Numbered from the stretch's first letter, positions 11,934-24,500 are shown. The stretch: DNA of 64,000 nucleotides from Ostrinia nubilalis (GCF_963855985.1 NC_087096.1:8184001-8248000), one strand, 5' to 3'. The notes: a model not told the origin generated them from the sequence alone. Numbers and translations are program-made.

Positions 11934-14900
11934 TAGTAAGAAAAGTGAACTTTTTTATTTAATTAACAAGTTTAAACCATTTGCTGTGTCTCTTCAAGAG
12001 ACATGGCTACAACCTCATGTACATTTTAGAGTACCTGGCTTCTCTTGTATAAGAGAAGACAGAAGTGATGGCTACGGCGGTGTAGCTATCCTTGTAAATA
12101 GATCTGTTTCCTTCACCCACATACCCATTCCCCAGCATAATAGTGATTTCTCAATTATAGCAGTTAGTATAAGTAATATTTCATTTGTTTCCCTTTATAT
12201 TCCTCATCCATCCTCAGCAATATTTGATGAAGTGGAGAATTTATTGGTTAATATTCCTAAACCAGTTTTAATTATGGGAGACCTCAATGCCCAACACCAG
12301 TCCTGGGGCAGCTCTAAATCAAACTTCTATGGCTCTAGAACTTTAGATATATTGGATCATTTAAATTTATGTTTATTAAATACCGGCGAGCCGACGCGAC
12401 GGACTTTACCTAACGAAGGTATTAGTATACCAGATTTATCTATTTGCACACCTAACTTAGCTTCTTCTTTAACCTGGACAACATTAAGCTCGTCATTCGG
12501 GAGTGATCACTTTCCTGTTGTAATTACATTTCCTAATGAAGTAGGTAAAACATCCGAAAGGCGCCCACCTCGTATGAAGTATAGGTTAGCTGATGCAAAT
12601 TGGTATGCATTCCAACAGGAAGTTCAACGCCACATCTCCTCATTACCTAATGTCTCTAGTAATAATCATTCAGAGTGCGCGGAAGCAATATCTCAATTGC
12701 TAATTAAAACAGCTGATGAAATGTTTGCCACTAAAAATCATAACCCAAATACAATCCCACCCCCTCCCTGGTGGGACCAAGATTGTTTGACAGCTGTCAA
12801 AAATAGGAAAGAGGCAGAGAGGCACTATAGGTCCGAATCTACTGTTGAGAATTTTGATTATCTGATGGAAGTAATGACTGCCACTCGAAAACTGCTTAAG
12901 AAAAAAAAGTGGGAGGGCTGGCAGTCCTTCTGTGCATCAATTTCTCCGGATGTTTCCCCATCGCTAATTTGGTCCAATATTCGTAGATACAGATCTATAT
13001 TTAAAGAACCTCAACCTTATAACATGGATGATACTGTAATAGACCAATTTCTAGATAAGCTAGCTCCTCCTTCTGTACCTTTATGCACCGTATTTACAAA
13101 CCCATCCCTGAACAATTCTTTCCAAAGTAATTCTGGATCTTTGAATGAGCCCTTTACTCTTTGTGAATTAAAAGGAATTTTGTCCTATGTCAAAGATTCA
13201 TCCCCAGGAGAGGATGGAATTCCTTACTCTTTTTTCTCGCACCTTAGTGATTCTAGTCTTTCCTATTATTTAACATTAATAAATTCTATAATGCTTAACG
13301 GTAATGTCCCAAATACATGGAAATCACAAGAAATAATTCCGATTTTAAAACCTGGTAAATTAAGCTCTGACCCTAATTCATATAGACCGATTGCACTTTC
13401 ATTAGTAATTTTTAAATTAGCTGAGCACCTTGTTAAGAACCGCTTAGAATGGTTTGTAGAAAGCGCAGGGTTATTAAGTAACAATCAATATGGTTTCAGA
13501 AAGGGTAGAGGGACTATGGACAGTATTGGGATATTAACTACTGACATTCGCCTAGCATTTTCTTCTAATGAGTCACTTCTAGCGGCTTTCCTAGATATTA
13601 AAGCAGCATACGACAATGTCCTAATAAATATTCTTATTAATAAGCTTCATCGACTTAAAATTCCATATATGTTAGTTAATTTTATTATTAATATTCTCTC
13701 AGAACGATATATTAGTGTATTTCATGATGATTACTTTTACAAAAGGAATGTTTGGAAAGGATTGCCACAAGGATCCGTTTTAAGTCCCTTATTGTTTAAC
13801 TTGTACACTTATGATTTAGACACGGCACTCAATAATCAGGTTAATATATTACAGTATGCGGATGACTTACTGTTATATATTTCAGGCAGTTCTGTTCACA
13901 ACCTAACTATGTCATTAACTAATAGTCTTCATTTACTTAAAAACTGGTTAGATGAAAATGGTCTAACCATTTCAGTTCCCAAAAGTTCTATAATATTGTT
14001 TACTAGAATGAGACTACCCCCCCCTGTTTCTGTTTATTATGAAGGCAGCGCTGTCCCAGTTAAAAATGAAGCAAAATTTTTGGGTATAACACTTGATGCA
14101 AAACTTACTGGTGTTTCACACTGCTATAATATAGCTGCTAAATGCGAGAAGTTACTTAATATATTAAGATGCGTTTCTGGAGTCTGGTGGGGTGCCCATC
14201 CAGCCTCATTAAGACTGTTGTACAATGCAATCCTAAGAAGTGTACTAGACTATGGTAGTTTTTTCCTAGAACCGTGTAATTTAGTTGGTTTAAATAAATT
14301 GGATGCAATCCAATCTAAAGCACTACGGATTGTGGCTGGTGCTATGAAATCGAGTCCGATCAATGCCCTTCAAACGGAATGTGTTGAGCCACCGTTGAGA
14401 TTGCGCCGCCAATATTTATGCGACAAATATCTATTTCGCGTCCTTCAACAATTAAATCATCCAATATACAGTAAGCTTAACAGATTATCTGGTTTTGTTG
14501 ATACTTCCCCTTATTGGTCTCGCAAATCTCCATCTTGCCTAGTTATAAGTTACCGCAAATTTGTATCCATTCAAGCTCCAGTACACAGATCTTGCTTCCT
14601 TCCGCTTTTTTCTGTTAATTTTGAGTCTCTAATTCTTACTCCGATAGTTCATCTTAATTTAGACGTAAACAAAGATGACCACAATGCTAATGTCAAATTT
14701 AGACAGATATTAGATGAAAACTGGCATGATTGGCATCACCTTTACTGTGATGCATCTAAACACTCACCAACGGGTCACGTTGGTGTTGGTGTATTCCATC
14801 AACAATACCGAATTTTACAACAAGTTAAACTTCCTCCTGAGTCGTCTGTTTTTACAGGGGAATGTTTTGGAATATTTAAATCCTTAGAGTATGTACTTCT

Positions 14901-15606
14901 CATGAAATTAAACCAAACCGTTATCTTTTCCGATTCCAAAAGTGCTTTGCAGGCATTATTAAAATTTCCGTTTAAGAGTAATACCAGCTATCCCGTTATC
15001 ATGGAATGCAGACAATTATTATATAAATGCCATTTAAACGGTTATTCAATTCATTTTGCGTGGATTCCTAGTCATAGTAACATTACAGGAAACGATAAAG
15101 CCGATAAACTAGCCAATGAAGCGATTGAATGTGGAGATATTTATCCCTATACTAATTATTGCCATGATTTAACAGCAGCCCTTCCCAAAACTTATCTCAG
15201 GTCTGCCTGGGAGGAGAATTGGGAAGTGACTAGTCAATCTAAGGGGAAGCATTATAAGCTTATTCAACCATCTATTCCTTTTAAGCCATGGTTTACTAAA
15301 ATGAATTTTCCAAAAAGAGTTACTACTACTTTGACAAGAATGAGACTTGGACATTTGTGCACTCCAGCACACTTGGCCAGAATTCATGTTGTAGACAGTG
15401 ATATGTGTTCCTGTGGGTCTGATGTGGGAGATATGAACCACATATTTTTTAATTGTTGCCTTTATGACCGTTCCTCTTTTATTAGCTCACTTTTATCCAT
15501 CCATGTTCCTTTCCCTATCTCAATCACTTGCCTCTTATATTCTAATGATGTTAATATCTATAATATTCTAGCTGCATATATTACTCATAATAATATTAAG
15601 TTGTAA
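11887..15606 (+). CDS. LINE ORF2: AP endonuclease, reverse transcriptase, RNase H
   Basis: A 1239-aa polyprotein that nicks the target and copies the element RNA at the break. I start it at ATG 11887 (MDQSSLVLQWNCRSIS); the frame is open slightly upstream only through a TTG. The endonuclease domain covers about residues 5-220, with LQETWLQ, MGDLNAQHQSW and GSDHFPV. The reverse transcriptase has LDIKAAYDNV (about 568), GLPQGSVLSPLLFNLY and the catalytic QYADDLLLY (about 657). RNase H starts near 950 with YCDAS, then TGECFG, FSDSKSAL and GNDKADKLAN. A Cys/His knuckle CSCGSDVGDMNHIFFNC lies near 1173. All catalytic motifs look intact, suggesting a young copy. The RNase H supports I-superfamily placement. 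Confidence 0.95.
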   Translation: MDQSSLVLQWNCRSISSKKSELFYLINKFKPFAVSLQETWLQPHVHFRVPGFSCIREDRSDGYGGVAILVNRSVSFTHIPIPQHNSDFSIIAVSISNISFVSLYIPHPSSAIFDEVENLLVNIPKPVLIMGDLNAQHQSWGSSKSNFYGSRTLDILDHLNLCLLNTGEPTRRTLPNEGISIPDLSICTPNLASSLTWTTLSSSFGSDHFPVVITFPNEVGKTSERRPPRMKYRLADANWYAFQQEVQRHISSLPNVSSNNHSECAEAISQLLIKTADEMFATKNHNPNTIPPPPWWDQDCLTAVKNRKEAERHYRSESTVENFDYLMEVMTATRKLLKKKKWEGWQSFCASISPDVSPSLIWSNIRRYRSIFKEPQPYNMDDTVIDQFLDKLAPPSVPLCTVFTNPSLNNSFQSNSGSLNEPFTLCELKGILSYVKDSSPGEDGIPYSFFSHLSDSSLSYYLTLINSIMLNGNVPNTWKSQEIIPILKPGKLSSDPNSYRPIALSLVIFKLAEHLVKNRLEWFVESAGLLSNNQYGFRKGRGTMDSIGILTTDIRLAFSSNESLLAAFLDIKAAYDNVLINILINKLHRLKIPYMLVNFIINILSERYISVFHDDYFYKRNVWKGLPQGSVLSPLLFNLYTYDLDTALNNQVNILQYADDLLLYISGSSVHNLTMSLTNSLHLLKNWLDENGLTISVPKSSIILFTRMRLPPPVSVYYEGSAVPVKNEAKFLGITLDAKLTGVSHCYNIAAKCEKLLNILRCVSGVWWGAHPASLRLLYNAILRSVLDYGSFFLEPCNLVGLNKLDAIQSKALRIVAGAMKSSPINALQTECVEPPLRLRRQYLCDKYLFRVLQQLNHPIYSKLNRLSGFVDTSPYWSRKSPSCLVISYRKFVSIQAPVHRSCFLPLFSVNFESLILTPIVHLNLDVNKDDHNANVKFRQILDENWHDWHHLYCDASKHSPTGHVGVGVFHQQYRILQQVKLPPESSVFTGECFGIFKSLEYVLLMKLNQTVIFSDSKSALQALLKFPFKSNTSYPVIMECRQLLYKCHLNGYSIHFAWIPSHSNITGNDKADKLANEAIECGDIYPYTNYCHDLTAALPKTYLRSAWEENWEVTSQSKGKHYKLIQPSIPFKPWFTKMNFPKRVTTTLTRMRLGHLCTPAHLARIHVVDSDMCSCGSDVGDMNHIFFNCCLYDRSSFISSLLSIHVPFPISITCLLYSNDVNIYNILAAYITHNNIKL

Positions 15607-15794
15607 ATATTGTATATATTTTGTTTTTAATATTTTATGTAAATACTTTGTTTTGTTATCCTTATCCGCTATAAACAATGATCCTATCAAATAATCCTTT
15701 TGTTCCGTTTCCTTCCGTAAATTTTCCGTTTCCCTACCTTTTAACTTAATCCCACCCTGTCCAAACGCAATGTCCGCAAAACTAAACGCAAAAC

Positions 15795-16602
15795 AAGAGA
15801 ATGTCTCCAACTTCCTCATTGGCCCTAGAGCAATTCCAAGTATACCATCAATAAAAGCCTAATTAGAGTCATCAAACCTCTCAGTCATTCAATTAGAGCC
15901 ATTAGAACTTCATAACTATGAGTTGTTTTCTATGTGTAAGCTGAGGACACGTGTCTCCAGCTGACACATCTGTATCTTCGTAAATATTTATGCTACGATA
16001 ATGTATTATACCTCAAAAATTACAGTCGAATCCAAATAGTAGGCTTTCCACTTTTCAAGACTTTAGCTCAAATACTGTTAAAACCACGATCAAAAAACTA
16101 TGTGCGAGCTGGAGTACCGTGTCTCCAGCTTACACATCTGTATCTTCGTAAATATTTAAGCTACATCAATGTTTTATATCTCATAAATTAAAGTCGAATA
16201 AAAAAACCCGACTTCAATTCTTTCAAAGCTTTATTTCGAACCGTTTTCGAACTACGAACCGATACGTATGTGTAAGCTGGTGACACGTAACACACGGTGG
16301 ATTATTAAAACCGTATAAGTTAGAGTTGCGTTTTAAAGATCAAATAATTCGTTATAATTGAAGTACACACGAGACATAATTTCAAATCTCTAGGCCTCTT
16401 AGTTTCAGAATTAAAAGCCAAAAACTATTTTCCCGCCAAATAATTCAAATAATATGGGTCGACTGCGACGTTGCCGTTCCGTGCGTCCACTAGAGCAGTC
16501 GAATTTGAACCTAAAAACTAGTACTGTTTGAATCATTTTTATTTGTAGTTTAAATCATTTAATTTCGATTATAAGAATTTTAGACTAGGAGCCGGCTGAT
16601 TT
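15795..16602 (+). repeat. left arm of foldback element, with subterminal direct repeats
   Basis: Within this arm the motif GTGTCTCCAGCT(G/T)ACACAT followed by CTGTATCTTCGTAAATATTT occurs twice, at about 15950-15990 and 16120-16165. A shorter third trace, GTAAGCTGGTGACACGTAAC, lies near 16273. Repeated units inside long inverted arms are typical of foldback transposons. Beyond 16602 the two arms remain only patchily similar, to about 16640. Confidence 0.85.
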
Positions 16603-16849
16603 CTGTATTGAGTACTTAATAACCTATATTTTATTAATAAGAAAAAGCTAGGTAAAACAAAATTATATTTTAATATACAAGTATAATAACGAACTTGTTT
16701 CCAAAGACTCAAATATTTGTGGCGTTTCTAAACGCAACCACTTTAATTTTTATTTAAATACCGTGAAGTCCCACGATTCTGCCACGTCAAGTGGCAAAAA
16801 TGGGCAACAACTATACAGGGTGGAAACGTTAAGTGATCTCACTCGATTA

Positions 16850-17440
16850 TTTCTTAACTATACAAGATATTAAAAAACTGGTTACTGATCCTGAAAGTGC
16901 TTAATGAGCTCTTTCAAACGGTACCAATAATAAGTTACAGAATAAACTGGATCTATCTGAAAATTCAATGTTTCCAGCTTCCATACTAAATGTATGCCAG
17001 ACACACAATATTAGAAGTGTAATTTTTTAAATTTAATAATAAATACTTAAAATAAACTCGTAAATTGTATTCTTATTTTAAATTATTAATGAAAAACATT
17101 GGTTTTAGGCTTTACTTGCTATAATATTGTCAAGAGATGAGTGTCATGACTGTGGTAGTACTAAATGTATGGAAGAAGGAAACATTGAATTTTTGGTTAG
17201 ATCCAGTTTATTCTGTAACCTATTATTGATACCATACCATTGGATAGAGCTTGTGAAGCACTTTTAGAATCAGTAATCAGTTTTACGATATCATATGTAG
17301 TTTTTAAAATAATGTGACTTTACCAAATGTATGGAAGCTGGAAACATTGAAGTTTCGGATAGATCCAGTTTATTCTGTAACCTATTATTAATACCGTTTG
17401 AACCGTTTGATAGAGCTCATGAAGCACTTTCAGGATTTTC
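16850..17440. repeat. three copies of a roughly 130-bp unit inside the foldback element
   Basis: A unit containing CAGAATAAACTGGATCTA and AATGTTTCCAGCTTCCATAC is present at about 16858-16995. It recurs inverted at about 17165-17305 and again, in the same orientation as the second, at about 17320-17440. The three copies have diverged by point changes. No open frame. It may be a decayed MITE with a local duplication. Confidence 0.65.
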
Positions 17441-17651
17441 CAATCGCGAAAGCCCTCATTGAATTCTTCTTCTTTTGTTGAAAAAAAAAATTAACAATAT
17501 TAACATCACAAATCACAATCACTACTAAGACATCACAAAATAGACGAAACACAGCATTTTGCACAGAATTGGCCGTAAGGATCTATATCCATAGCCGTAA
17601 AACTTGTATTAAAAAAAAAGATGACAGTTGACTGCAATATTGAGAAACAGT

Positions 17652-18043
17652 CAGTGTTGCCAGAAGGTTACTTTTGTAACCTTTTAGCTGATTTTTGAAC
17701 TGCTTTGGTTACTTTTAGGTTACACTAATGAAAAGGTTACTTTTAGGTGATTTTTCGGAATTTGTAGAATTAACTTTTACAGGTTATTCAGTAAAAAAAT
17801 ATTAATAGTGTCAATTTACAAATTATTTAAATTGAAACGTGACACTCAAAATGTTGATGATTTCCAATTAATTTTAACACTTTGTATGAATTTTGGCTGA
17901 TTGGTAAGATAAGAGTCGAAGATGAAAGTTGTTAGTACGAATCAGCTTTATGAATCAATATGATAATAAATCAATCGCACGTGTGAGGGTTACTTTTTTT
18001 TCTATTTCTGGTAATTTGTGACAAGACCCTACTGGCAACACTG
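17652..18043. mobile_element. 392-bp hAT-type MITE
   Basis: The ends CAGTGTTGCCAG and CTGGCAACACTG are exact complements. They are flanked by an 8-bp duplication GAAACAGT at 17644-17651 and 18044-18051. Both the CAGTG.. end and the 8-bp duplication fit the hAT superfamily. Inside, AGGTTACTTTTAGG-like phrases are repeated. No transposase frame, so it is non-autonomous. Nested in the foldback element. Confidence 0.88.
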
Positions 18044-18152
18044 GAAACAGTTTAAGTTTAGTTAGTAAAATATGATTTATCTGTGGTAATTAAATAGATT
18101 AATTAGATTTACGAATCTCTGATGGATGAGTGATACCCGACCCGAGGTTTCC

Positions 18153-18983
18153 GCCAACTGGGACCGCAATCAACTAGGACCGCGGTCCCAATCGCCAGAT
18201 CAGTAAAAATTAAATACTTTTCTGGGACCATTCATAAAGGACAATGATCAAAAATGTATGGAGTGTGGTCCAAATGTCAACCACCACCTATGTAGTAAAA
18301 TAGTCTACTAAATACTGATTCATTATAACCAAACCGCAATCAAAAATATGCTGTCAGTAAAAAGTTTAAGACTGAATGAAAAGTCATGTTTTTACCTTTT
18401 CATCTGAAAATTAATGTTCTTGATATCATTCTATCCATCGCACATTTCGGATTAATCTATGCATATTATGTCATGTCGCTTAGTGTGCCGTGTTAGATTC
18501 TCGCTAAAAGAAAAAAAAAACTCAGAAGAAAGACAACAATATTGGAATTATGGTCGGGTGGTCGCTGCTCCGCCCCTATTGGTTGTAGGGTGATGTTATA
18601 TAACCTAAAACCATCCTTGATAAATGGGCTATCCATAACAAAAAGAATTTTTCAAATCGGACCAGTAGTTCCTGAGATTAGCGTGTAAACTACTACAATT
18701 TTTCATACAGTCATAACTTTTTACTGACAGTTTATTTATTTTTCGTCCCATACTGAAAGTTAATCTCTATTTAATGGACCATAAGCCAATATAGGTCTCA
18801 TTAGTGGTGGACATTTGGACCACTTTTGGTCATTGTCCTTTTAGTACGATACCGATTTTGGAATGAATAATATATTTTTTTAAGTTATCTATGAGTGAAC
18901 CTAGTCGCTGGAAGAAAAATATTTAATTTTTATCGATCCAGCGACTGGGACCACTGTCCCAGTTAATTGCGGTCCCAGTAGCC
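18153..18983. mobile_element. roughly 830-bp inverted-repeat element with GGGACCGC ends
   Basis: The left end ACTGGGACCGCAAT..AACTAGGACCGCGGTCCCAA is matched in reverse near 18940-18983 (TGGGACCACTGTCCCAGTT, AATTGCGGTCCCAGT), about 45 bp per arm. The interior repeats GGACCATT and GGTCCAAATGTC-type phrases in both orientations. No convincing ORF. Target-site duplication not resolved. Confidence 0.6.
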
Positions 18984-19224
18984 GGAATCTACGGCCCGAT
19001 CGCGAACGTCTTCGCTTTCGCTTCGCGAAGCCCACACTCGGCCTCGTCGGCACGCGCACCGACGATCGCCAAACGGCTAGAGTACCTTCTGTACTCGCCA
19101 CTCTGCCCGGTGAAGCTGGAAAAGCTCCTCCAGCTACCAGCGCGCGTCCCTTCAAAAAAAAAAAAAAGCCGGAAACCTCCCCGACCCGACCGTGGATCAC
19201 CAGTATTCTACTACACAGTAAAGT
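18984..19224. other. GC-rich patch with a short A-run, origin unknown
   Basis: This 240-bp stretch is much more GC-rich than its surroundings and contains an A-tract at about 19155-19168. The minus strand is open here (18901-19245), but the frame crosses a boundary between repeats and has no family features. It may be a fragment of a GC-rich LINE or SINE tail. I do not recognise it. Confidence 0.35.
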
Positions 19225-19426
19225 ATAGGGTAAGGTGGGGCACAATGTTACAATGCATATTTCTCCGTCCCTTTCTATTAGTTGTATGATGTTCAGCGGC
19301 TCAGTTCAGCAGCTCTTATGAGCTTGACAAACGTGTATACCAACATCATACAACTAATAGAAAGGGACGGAGAAATATGCATTGTAACATTGTACCCCGT
19401 GTAACATTGTGCCCCACCTTACCCTA
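19225..19426. repeat. 200-bp near-perfect hairpin MITE
   Basis: Arms of about 70 nt begin TAGGGTAAGGTGGGGCACAA and return at 19350-19426 ending TTGTGCCCCACCTTACCCTA. They enclose a loop of about 55 nt. The inner segment AGAAAGGGACGGAGAAATAT pairs exactly with its partner. TA at each end would fit a Tc1/mariner-type duplication, but that is an inference. Confidence 0.8.
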
Positions 19427-20049
19427 CCTAGGTTATTAAAAGTTGATCGATCTGTGATAAATAATTTACCTGATTAATTAGTTTTATGAAGTAGGAATTT
19501 TATTTCATTAGTGATTCCCGACAAGAACGTAGATCATCGGATTTCTAGTAAAGTGTATCTACCTTAATTATTAAAAATGTTAATTGATCTGTGATAATAA
19601 TCGAGCTGAATAAAAACGTTTTTGATTGTTATTTTAGTATTTCATTCTAGCTATTATATTTCCAAGAATAACCTGGTTTTGCCATGTCTGAATACAGTTT
19701 TTTTTTCGGTTTCGGTAAAACCGGTTTTGTGACCCCCTAAATCCCACCCTTACGTTCATATAAAAAGAATGTGCGTAATCTATACGTACATAAGGCACCT
19801 AAAATAATAGAGAGGAAAGAATTGATTGTATTGAACAATGAACCGTCTCAGCTATAAAAGACCCACTAAACTGAACTGTCCCACCAAACACATTGATAGG
19901 GGGCGCCACCATTGTTCACCTGTACAAGGTTTCCCAAAAAGTACTGTCAAGCCGAAGCCCAGAGGTAGAGTATCACTAGGGCTACCCGAATACTCGATTT
20001 TTTCAAGTTATTTATAATTTTCAGATGATATGATAATGATGAAAATCTT

Positions 20050-20196
20050 TATCATATTTCAAAAACTGGGATAAAATCTATCCTACGTCCTTTCCCGGGA
20101 CTCAACCATTTCTATGCCAAATTTCATCAAAATCGGTTCAGTGGTTTAGGCGTGAAAGCAAGACAAAGTTACTTTCACATTTATAATATTAGTATA
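20050..20196 (+). repeat. lepidopteran short interspersed repeat, 3' part
   Basis: It contains CCTTTCCCGGGACTC, AAATTTCATCAAAATCGGTT and a tail TTTATAATATTAGTAT. The same block is at 33836-34083 (more complete) and inverted at 60025-60224. The copies differ by many point changes, so this is an old, abundant family. No coding capacity. Confidence 0.75.
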
Positions 20197-21029
20197 GATG
20201 CAATGTTTTTGCCTCGATTAAATAAAACATTGTGATCAAAATAAAAACTTATTATCAAAATATTTTATAGGTTATTAGGTACTCAATACACAAATCAGCC
20301 GGCTCCTAGTCTAAAATTCTTATAATCGAAATTAAATGATTTAAACTACAAATAAAAATGATTCAAACAGTACTAGTTTTTAGGTTCAAATTCGACTGCT
20401 CTAGTGGACGCACGGAACGGCAACGTCGCAGTCGACCCATATTATTTGAATTATTTGGCGGGAAAATAGTTTTTGGCTTTTAATTCTGAAACTAAGAGGC
20501 CTAGAGATTTGAAATTATGTCTCGTGTGTACTTCAATTATAACGAATTATTTGATCTTTAAAACGCAACTCTAACTTATACGGTTTTAATAATCCACCGT
20601 GTGTTACGTGTCACCAGCTTACACATACGTATCGGTTCGTAGTTCGAAAACGGTTCGAAATAAAGCTTTGAAAGAATTGAAGTCGGGTTTTTTTATTCGA
20701 CTTTAATTTATGAGATATAAAACATTGATGTAGCTTAAATATTTACGAAGATACAGATGTGTAAGCTGGAGACACGGTACTCCAGCTCGCACATAGTTTT
20801 TTGATCGTGGTTTTAACAGTATTTGAGCTAAAGTCTTGAAAAGTGGAAAGCCTACTATTTGGATTCGACTGTAATTTTTGAGGTATAATACATTATCGTA
20901 GCATAAATATTTACGAAGATACAGATGTGTCAGCTGGAGACACGTGTCCTCAGCTTACACATAGAAAACAACTCATAGTTATGAAGTTCTAATGGCTCTA
21001 ATTGAATGACTGAGAGGTTTGATGACTCT

Positions 21030-21250
21030 TGTTCGTGGAACATACAAATAATAAGATTTTGTACTTTAATCTTGACTTTTATTTATAAAAACACAATATT
21101 TACAAAAACCAGTACGAGTTGGTGAGAGCGTGATGAGGAAGACAGATATAAAATTTAGTGTTGCCAACATTAACCATAAAAATAAGGCATAGACACATTA
21201 GACACATTCAGTATGAAATTAAGCCGTGTTTACATCTACGGATGTGGACA
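21030..21250 (-). repeat. BEL 3' LTR
   Basis: Starts TGTTCGTGGAAC and ends GATGTGGACA on the plus strand, matching 31315-31535 over its full length. Identical LTRs imply a recent insertion. Confidence 0.93.
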
Positions 21251-21574
21251 TTCTCCCGGGCAAAAGGTTACAAAAATAGCTATGCAGTTACATTAATAGT
21301 TATGCAGTTACGTTAATAGTTATGCAGTTACAGTAATAGTCATGAAGTTACATTAGTAATGACTTGCATGATACAATTGAAGTTATATCTTAATTAAATC
21401 TTTATTCTTAAGTTTAAGTAACACCCTATACATATTACTACTTAGTTATCACAGTTTACAGACTCAAAATTGCCATAAATATTTAATAAAATTCGCATGT
21501 CATAACTACAAGTTAACATTTGCTTAAAAACCTATGGTTAAAAATTATTTAACAGTTTTAAAATGGCTTGTTAC

Positions 21575-24500
21575 TTAATAATCTATGGGAAGGATACACA
21601 TTTTATTAATAGACCTACGGGTTAGACCAGTAGCGGTTTTGAGCTCCGCGACCCTTACCCTCCCATCGCTTCCCCGAAACACCCGCGTCACTCGCGCCAT
21701 GGGCCACTGCAGCGGGGGAACGTTGTCTCCTTTTAGTAAAACTAAACTGCCTTCTTCCACATCTGGTAACTGTTTGCTCCACTTGTTTCTAACATTTAGC
21801 TGCGATAAATATTGGCTGTACCAGGCTTTCCAAAAATGTTGCTTGACCTGAGTACAGCGCCTCCAGAATCTTAGTCTATTTAGAGGGATATCGGTTAGAT
21901 CCGGCTCAGGGATACATATGAGTGGACGACCAGTCAGGAAGTGTCCTGGGGTTAGGGCTGTTAGGTCTGCAGGGTCGCTTGAAAGCGGCGTGAGGGGCCT
22001 GGAATTCAGGATACCCTCTATTTCGGATAAAATAGTGGTCAATTCTTCGTACGTGAATTTATTCTCCCCCACCACTCTTTTGAAATGGAACTTAAAACTC
22101 TTAACGGCGGCCTCCCAGAGGCCTCCGTGGTTGGGGGAGTAGGAGGGGATGTAGCGAAAGGTTATTCCTTTCTCTACAGCAGCCACACTCACTTGAGATT
22201 GATGCTTTTTGGAAATGACTAATTTATACAAGTCGTGGAGCACGTTGTCGGCTCCTTTAAACGTTTGTGCATTATCGCAATTAATAATGGCGGGAATACC
22301 GCGTCTGCCAATGAATCTTTTTAAGGCTGCTAAGAATGTTTGAGTTGTCATGTCTGAAACTAGCTCAAGGTGGACAGCCTTAGTGGCGAAGCAAACAATT
22401 ACCAGTGTGTAGCCTTTGGTGACAACGGCCCTCCGCATGCCCGATTGTTTTACTTGAAACGGACCACAGAAGTCGATTCCAACTTTGTCGAACGGGTGGC
22501 TCTCGGTGACGCGATCGGAGGGCAGGGATCCCATAAACTGGCTGGCTGCTTGAGCCTTAAACCTGTAACATTTTAAGCACTTGTTAATAATTTTCTTTAC
22601 TTCGCGACCGGCGCTAATGATCCAATACTTAAGTTTCAGACTACTTAATACGAGGGTGATACCAGCATGCATTAATACACAGTGTTCATTTTGAATAATT
22701 GAATTCGTGACATGACACTTATTGGGCAAAATAATCGGATGCTTTTGCGTGTATGGCACTGGGGCGTTTTGCAACCGGCCACCAACCCTCATTATGCCAT
22801 TTCCATCTATGAATGGAGCCAAGGCTTTTAAATTAGATTTTATTGGCAAATTATTTTTTATTTTTGATATTTCCGAAGGAAAATACAAGCCTTGCGTTAT
22901 AGAAATTATCCTGTATTGAGCATTTAACAATTCTTTTACAGTCAAATTTCCTTTAATTTTATTATGTTTATTTAAACAATTGAATTTAAACCTTAATATC
23001 CAAGCTACAATTCTTTGCATAGTGAACCATAAAGAATATTTTTCAAACAATTGTGGTTCTTGTGTCACAACCAAACAAGCTGCTTGCTCGCTCTCGGCAG
23101 GTCCCCTCTCGCAAAGTAAGTGGTTGCATGAAGCCAATGATGGTGAAGGCTCATACTCCAGTGAGTCAAGTTGAGGAGGCCCATGCCACCATAAGGTGTT
23201 CGATGGCAGGTCTTGGGGATTGCAGCCTCGAGACAAGCAATCAGCTGGATTGGAAGCTCCATCTATGTGAAACCATTTACATTCTGTAGTACTTGAATTT
23301 ATTAAATTTATTCTGTTTTTGACATAAGCCGGTATATTATTTCTGCTAGACTTCAACCAACACAGAACAACTTGGGAGTCAGAAAATAAATGTACAGCAT
23401 TGAAGTTAATTTTAGCATAGATTGCTTTGACTTTGCAATACAGTTTGGCTAGCAACACTGCACCATTTAACTCTAGCTTAGGTATAGTCAAGGCGTTTTT
23501 TACTGGAGCAATTCTAGACTTTGAACACAAAAGTGTTGTGGTTACTTTGCTGCCTTGAATAACCCTTATATATATGCAGCAGCCGTAGGCGACGCTAGAA
23601 GCGTCACAATATCCTAGCAATTGTATTACCTGCGCATTATTTATATTTATGTTTCTTTGTACAGAAATTGTAGGCACTTGTTCTAGCTGTTCATAGAATG
23701 TTAACCAGGCCTTAAGCAATGACATTGGTATGGGCGAGTCCCACTCGAGATTCTCCTTCCACACTTTTTGTAGAAATTCCTTTGCTCGAACTATTATTGG
23801 CCCAGCGAGCCCTAAGGGGTCAAAGAAAGAGCCTATGACACTCAAAATGGACCTTTTATTCCAGGACTGCACCCGCTTTATAGGACATGACACTTTAAAA
23901 ACATCATCTCTAACATTGAATGAGACCCCTAAAGCTTTCATTGAGAGGTCCTCATTACCGAGCTCATGCTCTTCGAAATGCTGCTTGTCAGCTGGTATGC
24001 CAGCCAGTAATTGGTCATCATTTGCAGCCCATTTATGCAGCTGCAGATTGGCACGTCCTAGCAGGTCTATAAATTGATCTCTTACCTCAAGAGCTTCATC
24101 GATGGTCTGTGCTCCAAAAAGAGCATCGTCAACGTACATGGCTGTCCGGATGACCTCAGCAGCAAGCGGCATATTGCTCCCAAACCGGTCTGCTAACTCC
24201 TGGAGACATCTGGTGGCCAGGTAGCTTGAGCTCTTGAGTCCATAGGTGACTGTCTGTAATTGCAGAATAATTCTTTGATTATTTTCATCTTTCCATAATA
24301 TATTTTGTAGATGCCTAAATGATGGATCAATTTTTATAGCTCTGTACATATGCCTGATGTCCGTTAACATTACATACTTGAATGACCTGAATAAAATCAG
24401 AATGTCAAAGAGATCTTTTTGAACCTTAGGGCCATTTAGCAAAACATCATTTAAACTTTGATGCTGCGAACTAGCTTTTGTGTTACCATTAAAAACAACT

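Noticed and set aside
18901..19245. 114-codon minus-strand frame
   Set aside because: Runs across the boundary of an inverted-repeat element, a GC-rich patch and a MITE; no motif.
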